This document shows, piece by piece, positions 56,706 to 64,000 of a DNA stretch of 64,000 bases. The DNA is from Crocosphaera watsonii WH 8501 (GTDB lineage: Bacteria; Cyanobacteriota; Cyanobacteriia; Cyanobacteriales; Microcystaceae): positions 496,001 through 560,000 of the forward strand of contig NZ_AADV02000001.1 in assembly GCF_000167195.1 (NCBI RefSeq), given 5' to 3'. Below the pieces are notes generated by a model, which saw only the letters and a program-made list of their open reading frames with translations, made no database searches and was not told the DNA's origin. Each line of letters starts with the position of its first letter. Positions within the stretch are counted from its first letter, which is position 1. Made by a program: the position numbers and the translations under genes.

Positions 56706-58398
56706 AGGGTTTGCTGAATAAAAGCAAAACCCTATTCTTTAAAAGGTTACACCCATATTCGCGATCGCAAAAAAGATCAGCTTTGTCGGCTACAAACCGC
56801 TATAATTGGTAGAAACACCTCCCAGTTGTTGGTCAAGAACAAATGTATCGAAAAGAGGAGCAACCTTTACCGCCCCCAGAAAAATTTGAATTACCTTTCG
56901 AGGGCAAATTGTCCCCCAATAATCGTTGGGTAATCATGGCAGAGTTGATACCTTGGGATGATTTTGAGGAAGAATATGCTAAACTTTTTTCAGCAGAAAA
57001 AGGTGCGCCAGCCAAACTATTTAGAATGGCATTAGGGACATTAATTATTAAGGAAAAATTAGGAACAAGTGATAGAGAAACTATAGAACAGATTAGAGAA
57101 AATCCCTATCTACAATACTTTATAGGTTTAAATTGTTATCAACAAGAGCCACCACTGGAATCTTCAATGCTAGTTCATTTTAGGAAAAGAATTGATGGAG
57201 AATTGATAAACAAAATCAATAAAAAAATAGTAAAAAGAGAAATAGACAAGAGTGATAAAGAAGTAAAAAAAAAGGATTGTCTCCAAGAAAAAGGAGAAAA
57301 AATAAAAAATAAAGGTAAACTAATTTTAGATGCGACTTGTGCGCCAGCAGACATCAAATACCCAACGGATTTAGGCATATTAAATCAAGCCAGAATTGAG
57401 ACAGAAAGAATAATAGATAATCTTTATAAACCATTAAGAGTAAAATTGAGAAAAAAGCCGAGAACTTCTAGAAAAATTGCTAAAAAGGAATACTTAAAAA
57501 TAGCTAAAAAACGAAAAGTATCTTATCAAGAAAGAAGAAAAGCTATCGGGAAACAGTTAAAATACCTTAAGAAAAATTTAGGAAATATAGAAGACTTAAT
57601 TCAAGCTGGGGCTTCCCTGGAAAATCTGAGTAAAAGACAGAAAAATTGTCTAGAGACTATCAAAAAAGTTTATGAACAACAACAGTCAATGTGGGAGAAT
57701 AATACCCAGAGTGTTCCTCAAAGAATTGTAAGTTTAACTCAACCGCATATTCGTCCAATAGTGAGGGGAAAAGCAGGAAAACCAATAGAGTTTGGAGCTA
57801 AACTCTCAGTAAGCTGTGTAGATAACTATGTGTTTCTAGACAAAATAAGTTGGGAAAACTTCAATGAATCTTGTCATTTAAAAGAACAAGTAGAAAAGTA
57901 TAAAGAAACGTTTGGCTATTATCCCGAATCCGTCCATGTAGATAAAATTTATCGAACTAGGGAAAACAGAAATTGGTGTAAGGAAAGAGGTATAAGAATC
58001 AGTGGTCCGAAGTTAGGAAGACCTCCGAAAAATGTCAGTGAAGAAGAAAAGAAAAAAGCCCACTCCGATGAATGCTTCCGTAATGCTATTGAGGGAAAGT
58101 TTGGACAAGCTAAACGAAGATTTAGCCTAAATCTCGTGATGACAAAACTCCCTGAAACCTCCATTACATCTATTGCTATTACATTTTTAGTTGTCAATCT
58201 TTCTAAACTTCTGAGGCAGTTTTTGTCGCTTTTTTTGTCCTTATTTACTAATAATAGAACAGGGGAACTCATCGAACCGCCTTTCATTAATTTTGATTAT
58301 ACTTTAAACAATTTTTATGCACTAAAACTTATTGATTTGTCAGAAAATTCTTGGTCAAAAGTGGCATAAATTTTGGAGAAACTTTTTCAGCAAACCCT
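56706..58398 (+). mobile_element. IS5/IS1182-like insertion sequence, copy 2 (intact)
   Basis: 1693 bp, same length and ends (AGGGTTTGCTGAA / TTCAGCAAACCCT) as copy 1, opposite orientation. Its flanks are ATTT on the left and AATT on the right, so there is no clean 4-bp duplication; together with unrelated flanking genes this suggests recombination through the element. Its transposase gene is intact. Confidence 0.9.
56843..58369 (+). CDS. IS transposase (DUF772/DDE type), intact
   Basis: 508 aa. DUF772-like N-terminus (WDDFEEEYAKLFSAEKG, REDP-like ENPYLQYFIGL), first acidic residue in LILDATCAPADIKYPTDLG, a long basic spacer, ESVHVDKIYRTRENRNWC and NAIEGKFGQAKRRFSLNL with the Glu near the end. 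It can probably mobilise both IS copies in this window. It differs from copy 1 by few residues and lacks the premature stop. Confidence 0.92.
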   Translation: MYRKEEQPLPPPEKFELPFEGKLSPNNRWVIMAELIPWDDFEEEYAKLFSAEKGAPAKLFRMALGTLIIKEKLGTSDRETIEQIRENPYLQYFIGLNCYQQEPPLESSMLVHFRKRIDGELINKINKKIVKREIDKSDKEVKKKDCLQEKGEKIKNKGKLILDATCAPADIKYPTDLGILNQARIETERIIDNLYKPLRVKLRKKPRTSRKIAKKEYLKIAKKRKVSYQERRKAIGKQLKYLKKNLGNIEDLIQAGASLENLSKRQKNCLETIKKVYEQQQSMWENNTQSVPQRIVSLTQPHIRPIVRGKAGKPIEFGAKLSVSCVDNYVFLDKISWENFNESCHLKEQVEKYKETFGYYPESVHVDKIYRTRENRNWCKERGIRISGPKLGRPPKNVSEEEKKKAHSDECFRNAIEGKFGQAKRRFSLNLVMTKLPETSITSIAITFLVVNLSKLLRQFLSLFLSLFTNNRTGELIEPPFINFDYTLNNFYALKLIDLSENSWSKVA

Positions 58399-60225
58399 AA
58401 TTAACTTAGGAGAAGTGGAAGATGGTTACGACGATCCCCGGGAGTCTGCCTATCTCAATGGTCAACCTGTAGTAGGTTTTTCCGTCTTTCGTAGCAGTGG
58501 CAGTGTCTTAGTTGGCGTAGAAGAAGAAGTTCGCAAAACCATCGCTGAGTTGGAGAAAACCCTCCCCGATGACCTGAAATTTTCCCTCATTTTTACCCAA
58601 GGAGATTACATTCGCAACAGCTATAGAGGAACCGTTGATGCGCTAATTTTAGGATGTGCCTTAACGGTGGTTGTAGTGGGATTGTTCCTCAAAGATTGGC
58701 GTGCCACCTTGATCACCTCCATCGCCCTTCCCCTCTCCCTTATTCCCACCTTTGCAGTCATGAGGCTATTTGACTATACCCTCAACGACATGACCCTATT
58801 GGCCTTAGCTTTGGCTATTGGGAACTTGGTGGACGATGCTATTTGTATGATCGAAAATATCGACACCCACCTACAGATGGGGAAAAAGCCTTTTCAGGCG
58901 GCCTGGGATGGGGCTGTAGAAATTGGCTTAGCCGTGGTAGCTACCACCGCAACTATTGTCGGGGTATTCCTGCCAGTGGCCTTTATGGGAGGCATTCCGG
59001 GTCAGTATTTTCAACCCTTTGGGGTAACAGTAGCGGTTTCCACCATGTTTTCAACCCTGGTGGCTACTACTATGATTCCGATGTTAAGCGCGGCTTTACT
59101 CAAACCGAAACGTCGCCAACCACAACATCAATCTAACCTTCGTCAACCTTCCTTCACACCTTACCGCAGTCTCTTAACCTGGTCCCTACGCCATCGTATT
59201 TTCACCATGTTATTAGCGATCGCCTTTTTTATCGCTAGTTTACAATTAATACCTTACATCCCCAAAGGATTATTTAGTAACTTAGATGCCGGGTTGAGTA
59301 GGCTTAATGTTGAGTTACCCCCAGGATCTACTCTGCAAGAGACAGAGGCAGTGGTACAACAAGCAACCAAAATTCTGGAACAGAGTCCAACAGTGGATCT
59401 AATTCTCGCTGATGTTGGAGATGATGGGGTTAATACCGCCTTAATGTACGTGAAACTCATCCCCAACGACCAACGAGACATATCTCAAGCCGTCTTTGAA
59501 GACCAAATGCGCCCCAAATTAACAGAAATTCCTGGAGCCAGGGTTACTTTTCGTCGGGAGGGTGCCGGAGGTGGTAGCAAGGATTTGTCCATTATCCTCA
59601 AAAGTGATAACCCAGTAGCCCTCAAGCAGGCTGCTGATACCATAGAAGAAGAAATGGTTCAAACCCCAGGATTAGTAGAAGTTACCTCTAGTTTGAGTCT
59701 AGTCACACCAGAAATCATTATTGAACCAGATCCCTTGCGAAGCACGGATTTAGGGGTTTCTGTCCAGGCGATCGCCAGTACGGCAGCTTTAGCATTTTTA
59801 GGTGATACAGACTCCAACTTAGCTAAATTTAACCTCCCTGATCGTCAGATTCCCATTCGTGTCAAGGTGGCTTCAGAAAAACGCAAAGATATTGAAACCT
59901 TGAAAAACCTACGGGTTCCCAGTAACGATGGCACTCTGGTTCCTTTAAGTGCAGTGGCAACCATTCGTTTAGGGAGTGGCCCTGCGGCAATTAAACGCTT
60001 TAACCGCAACCGCCAAGTGGAACTTTCGGCTAATTTAGAAGGGGTTTCTTTGGGAGATGCCCTCGAAACAGTACGGGGTTTACCAGGGATGACTTCTTTG
60101 CCCCCTGATGTTTCTGAGGAACCGTTTGGAGATGCCAAAATCATGCGAGATGTCTTTGCTCGCTTCGGAGCAGCTTTAACTATGGCTATTCTCTGTATTT
60201 ATGGGGTTTTGGTGCTACTTTATAA
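58399..60225 (+). pseudogene. RND efflux transporter fragment, truncated at both ends by IS elements
   Basis: 609 codons of an AcrB/HAE1-type pump: NLGEVEDGYDDPRESAYL at the start, membrane motifs LALALAIGNLVDDAICMIEN and VGVFLPVAFMGGIPGQYFQP, then the second periplasmic part to FGAALTMAILCIYGVLVLLY. Natural proteins have over 1000 residues; roughly 270 are missing at the front (IS copy 2) and about 160 at the end (IS1634-like element). The open frame runs 58373-60256 only because IS sequence extends it. No membrane-fusion protein gene is nearby. Confidence 0.85.
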
Positions 60226-62232
60226 CCCAGATTCCGCACTTCAAAATGTAGTATAAAAAAATACATAGTTTTAAAAAGTCCGAAAATCATACCTGGGCAA
60301 GAATATTTCTCTTTTCATTAAATTTTTAGGAAAAATAATCAAATTAAGAAGATTTATACTCATTGAAAACTTAGCAAGACTCAGCACAAACGAAGGAGAT
60401 TTTCCTCTTCTCATTTGATATCATTAGACTCTTATTCTTTTATTATTTTTGCTTTATCCAATTCAATTTATAGATAATATCTTTGACAAGATGCAGGTAA
60501 TAAACTCAATATAAAACGCCTTTCTTCTGTTAAATTGACAATTTGTTTAACTCCGTTTAAAATCACATAATGAATACCTTGAAAACATTGAAATATCCAC
60601 CTCAAAGTCGGACGCAATGTTACTTTCCCTACTTGATTATTTATTCCTTTTTTGACTCTTTTTAAACAATTTCTTAATTCTCTTTGCCCCAAGTTATAAA
60701 TCAACAAACACAAAGACATTAAAAATAACATTGTTTCTATTCTTTCTGGTTTTTCAACGAAGAAACTATCAGTAAAAAACAAGGGATCTTTCAAAAATCG
60801 AAATCCTCTTTCCGTAGATTGCTGATTTTTATAAGTTATCAGAATTTCACTAGCTTCTAATTTATTTTCCTCTACTAAGTTAGTTGCTAAAATAAATTTT
60901 CCTGCTTCTTTAGTCTTTCTACTTATCTCTTCATCTTTTTTGATGATCAGACTAATCATTTTATAAATCTTTTCCTTTTTTTTCGAGTAAGTTTCAATCA
61001 GTTCAACTTCTTTTCTTTCCAACAATCTCAATTTTTTATTAATAGCTTTTAATTTATATCGAGCAGCTTGAGGATGTTCAAATTCTTCAGATTGTATTTC
61101 TTTAAGAAATTTTTGGGATTTCTTCTCTTCTTGGGAAAGTTGTTTTTCTAGTTTTTCCAAATCACTTTTCTGTCTTTTTTCACTCAAGACTATTAACCAA
61201 GTTTGCTTGATTCCACCATAAGTAACAATTTCTTCTTTCCAGGTATAACTTTCTAAATTCAGGTCACTTCTTTTTTCTTTATCTTCATCTTTTACTTCTT
61301 CCACCTCTATATTTTGCACTAATTCTTTTGCTTTTTTTATGGTCATTGGAACTCTCGTTATCCATTTTAAATGTTGGATTAGTTGGAGATTTTCTTGACC
61401 ATATAAAGCACTATCACAAACCATGATACTATCAAACTTTATTTGCTTTTTGAATTCTACTAAAACTTTTCCAAATACAGCTTTATCAGATTCATTTCCA
61501 TCTCCTACTCTCACAAATAATGGAATATCTCCATCTTGGCTTGTTATTAAATCCAAGACACATTGTTTTAAGTCTGGTCTATGATCCCGAGAATATCCTT
61601 TCTTAATAAAAATTGGTCTTTCTTTAATAATTTTTTCTTCTTCCTGTTTCTCTTTATCTTCTTCCCTTTTATATTCTCCATCTAAATGAAATGATGTGGA
61701 ATCTAAATGGGAGTATTTAAGGTCTATTTTAAATTTTTTAATTACTTCTAAAACTACTTCAATAAAAATATCATTTAGTCCATATTTATATAATTCATCC
61801 ATTACTCTCCCAATTTTATCATCATTAAGGTAATCAGGTTTAATTCTTTCTCCTAACAATTTCTCAATGGCTTTATCTTGAAAAAACTGACTGAATAAAT
61901 ATAGAGGTCTTGAAACAAATCCTAGTCCATTGATTAAAATAGACTTAACTACTGTACCTGCTGAGATTTTTTCTCTAACATCTATTCCTAATTTATTATT
62001 AATTATTTTGACTATTCCTATTTCATCAATTAAACCAGCTACTATCCCTAAATGGTCTAAATTTTTAACTTGTATTTCTTCTAAATAAGACATTTTTCGC
62101 TCTTTTTTTACAGAGGAAACAACTTAAGCAATTATCCTACTTTTTTGTCTTCAAGAGCTTAAGCAATTATACTTAATTATTAACCCCAGGCTTGTAGTAT
62201 TTAATGCTACTTTTTGAAGTGCGGAATCTGGG
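60226..62232 (-). mobile_element. IS1634-family-like element
   Basis: About 2007 bp. Left end CCCAGATTCCGCACTTC matches the complement of the right end (GAAGTGCGGAATCTGGG), continuing with one mismatch to GTAG. No convincing target duplication (TATAA versus GTAGA). The flanks belong to different genes (RND pump, solute-binding fragment). The regions 60257-60467 and 62094-62232 are internal and non-coding. Confidence 0.85.
60468..62093 (-). CDS. IS1634-family transposase
   Basis: 541 aa, intact. N-terminus VKNLDHLGIVAGLIDEIGIV; Asp in YSHLDSTSFHLDG; second acidic region IMVCDSALYGQENL; C-terminal NQQSTERGFRFLKDPLFF with the Glu, typical of this family. Long Lys/Glu-rich insert between. The gene is alone in its IS. 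Confidence 0.92.
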   Translation of the reverse strand: MSYLEEIQVKNLDHLGIVAGLIDEIGIVKIINNKLGIDVREKISAGTVVKSILINGLGFVSRPLYLFSQFFQDKAIEKLLGERIKPDYLNDDKIGRVMDELYKYGLNDIFIEVVLEVIKKFKIDLKYSHLDSTSFHLDGEYKREEDKEKQEEEKIIKERPIFIKKGYSRDHRPDLKQCVLDLITSQDGDIPLFVRVGDGNESDKAVFGKVLVEFKKQIKFDSIMVCDSALYGQENLQLIQHLKWITRVPMTIKKAKELVQNIEVEEVKDEDKEKRSDLNLESYTWKEEIVTYGGIKQTWLIVLSEKRQKSDLEKLEKQLSQEEKKSQKFLKEIQSEEFEHPQAARYKLKAINKKLRLLERKEVELIETYSKKKEKIYKMISLIIKKDEEISRKTKEAGKFILATNLVEENKLEASEILITYKNQQSTERGFRFLKDPLFFTDSFFVEKPERIETMLFLMSLCLLIYNLGQRELRNCLKRVKKGINNQVGKVTLRPTLRWIFQCFQGIHYVILNGVKQIVNLTEERRFILSLLPASCQRYYL

Positions 62233-62626
62233 GTAGAAATAAATAGGGCTAAAGTCTATATTTAAGGTGGCATCTCGTCCAGAGGTTTTGGTGATACGTC
62301 TGGCACTGATATCCACTGCTCCTGTGGCTACCATCTCGAAGCCTTCGGTAAAGCTAGGATTTACTAACTCAACTTTTGTGGCATCCCCAAATATAGCAGC
62401 AGCCATCGCATTGGTAAATTCTAAGTCAAATTCTGCCCCTGATACTGCGGTAGCGACTTTTAGATACCCTCTTTCAATAATGTCATCATAGATAGTGACT
62501 TCGGGATTGGCTACCATATCTAGGGTTGCTGAGTTATACAGTGTCTGACTCTCTTCTGGGGATTGAATTTCTAGATTTACCCCAGTAGGTTGATTGACTA
62601 GACTAATAATCTGGGTTAAATCGGCA
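62233..62626 (-). pseudogene. Fragment of a periplasmic amino-acid-type solute-binding protein
   Basis: About 130 codons: ERGYLKVATAVSGAEFDLEF, TEGFEMVATGAVDISARRIT and DATLNIDFSPIYFYP, a texture of the SBP_bac_3 family (ABC transporter binding proteins). The 3' side is cut by the IS1634-like element; the 5' side is joined to adhesin repeat DNA, so the open frame up to 62649 starts with seven residues from the adhesin (MVIAVNP). Neither end is natural. Confidence 0.65.
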
Positions 62627-64000
62627 ATTGGATTGACTGCTATTACCAAAAAGATTGTTGTTATTAGCTATTACCGTGCCATAAATTTCGTCTCCTGAGT
62701 TGGCATTATTCCCAGAAACGATACTACTACTAATATTTGTTGTTCCTGAAAGGTTGAAAATTCCCCCGCCACTATTAGTAGCAGAGTTACCTGAAACTGT
62801 GCTATTACTAATACTTGTTGTTCCTGAGTTTAAAATTCCTGCGCCACCAAAACTAGCAGAGTTATCTGAAACCGTGCTATTACTTATATTTGTCGTTCCT
62901 GATAAGTTTAAAATTCCTCCACCAAACGCATCACTAGAGTTACCTGAAACTGTGCTATTACTTAGGGTTAAATTCTCACTGTTATAAATTCCTCCGCCAT
63001 TACCAGAAGAATTGCCCTGTGTAATCGTTAAACCACTAATATTAACTACCTGTTGTGTATTATTATCACCATCGTTAATATTAAATACTCTACTGTTATT
63101 GTTTCCACTTACAGTGATATTATTTGTGTCTCCATCGATGGTGACTGATTTATCGATCACTAATTCTGTGCCGTTGAGGATAATTGTGCCGTTAGCAATA
63201 CTATCAGCAAAGGTAATTGTGCCTCCATCAGTTATCATCCTTAAAGCATCCCTTAAACTGATTTCACCGTCTGCAATACCGTCGTCTTCGTCGTTTAAGG
63301 TATTAACTTCTAACTCAAATACTGATTCAAATGCCCCAATATCTGATTGTTGATTAAAAACTCGCGTAAATCCTGTACCCCGTTGATCTGTTGATAAGTT
63401 ATCATCATTATTACCTGCATTAGTAGCAGGAGAACCCAGCACAAGGGCGATCGTTTTGTTTGAACCACCATTATCCTGTAAACCGTCGGGGTCTAGAATA
63501 TTGTCTAGGGCTACATTCTCACCATCCGTTGTGGCATTAATATCATTTGCCCCGGGTGTGAAATTAACAAAAGCATCACTATTGGATTGACTGCTATTAC
63601 CAAAAAGATTGTTGTTATTAGCTATTACCGTGCCATAAACTTCGTCTCCTGAGTTGGCACTATTCCCAGAAACGATACTACTACTAATATTTGTTGTTCC
63701 AAAAGCGTGGTAAATTCCCCCGCCTTCAGGAGCAGAGTTTCCTGAAACCGTACTATTACTAATATTTGTCGTCCCTGCGTTTAAAATTCCCCCACCTTCA
63801 TCAGAAGCAGAGTTACCTGAAACCGTTGTATTGCTAATATGCATCGTCCCAAATAAGTTTAAAATTCCCCCGCCATAAGCAGCAGAGTTACCTGAAACCG
63901 TAGTGCTACTAATGTTTGTTGTTCCTAATACGTTGTTAATTCCCCCGCCATTCCCAGAAGCAGAGTTACCTGAAACCGTGCTATGGCTTAGGGTTAAATT
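62627..64000 (-). CDS. Repeat-rich adhesin-like protein, partial at both ends
   Basis: The frame is open to the right edge of the window (beyond 63844), so the N-terminus is outside. Many Ser/Asn/Gly beta-helix repeats (NISNSTVSGNSA, GGGIFNLSG; POMP-like) alternate with a choice-of-anchor-Q-type segment (GSPATNAGNNDD, QQSDIGAFES) and a CSLREA-like start (LNDEDDGIADGEISLRDALR). Probably a surface or secreted adhesin. The 3' end breaks off in LFGNSSQSN, where sequence switches to the solute-binding fragment; the following CRFNPDY is not native. Confidence 0.75.

Overview
The window reads as chromosome of a unicellular, IS-rich, low-GC cyanobacterium. The evidence is a cyanobacterial-type atp operon with duplicated b/b' subunits, Mg-chelatase ChlI, the photosynthesis-linked proteins Ycf4 and Ycf20, NdhB, a phycobilisome-family protein, an RRM-type RNA-binding protein, many GCGATCGC (HIP1) octamers, and abundant transposases and decayed accessory genes. 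The style resembles Crocosphaera/Cyanothece-type marine cyanobacteria; that assignment is inference, not proof.

Layout. 0-3.5 kb: accessory proteins, including a trypsin-TPR gene broken by one TGA. 3.7-9.7 kb: intact atp operon (I-a-c-b'-b-delta-alpha-gamma) closed by a strong intrinsic terminator. 9.8-18.4 kb: core genes (phycobilisome-like protein, chlI, gloA, trpG, dgkA, ybeY, a desaturase/dehydrogenase fusion, a P-loop kinase) with a gutted MscS channel relic. 18.5-22.9 kb: TPR genes with recently amplified DNA repeats, then a truncated transposase and an IS copy (copy 1). 22.9-30 kb: dnaK, TPR protein, comF, an exported Mn-type superoxide dismutase, two copies of a small inverted-repeat element, and a VapBC-like pair whose toxin has a premature stop. 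30.1-34.2 kb: a two-gene NLR-type system (small helical protein plus NB-ARC/TPR protein) ended by an IS630-like element. 34.4-49.1 kb: mostly core genes (ppk, cyclophilin lipoprotein, ycf4, malQ, rbp, ndhB, purQ/purS) plus a large AAA-like/WD40 protein. 49.2-52.6 kb: a decayed NACHT-SUMF1-GUN4 gene and HicB/HicB/HicA genes. 52.7-55.7 kb: ROK sugar kinase, glycerate kinase, ycf20, DUF3611. 55.7-64 kb: an IS-built mosaic in which fragments of a transposase, an RND pump, a solute-binding protein and a repeat-rich adhesin are joined at IS ends or recombination points.

The most interesting locus is 30114-32869. A 141-residue helical protein and the NB-ARC/TPR protein two bases downstream carry the same 15-residue motif, at the C-terminus of the first and the N-terminus of the second (14 of 15 residues identical). 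This is the arrangement expected of effector/NLR pairs that signal by prion-like or amyloid templating, such as the Bell-domain effectors with bacterial amyloid signalling motifs. A second NLR-like gene, the NACHT-SUMF1-GUN4 fusion, is a multi-lesion pseudogene. Six in-frame nonsense codons and several frameshifts fall in accessory or mobile genes and none in the core genes, so the accessory layer looks to be decaying while the core is kept. Two near-identical 1693-bp IS copies lie in opposite orientation around the 34-kb segment from dnaK to ycf20 and could let it invert.
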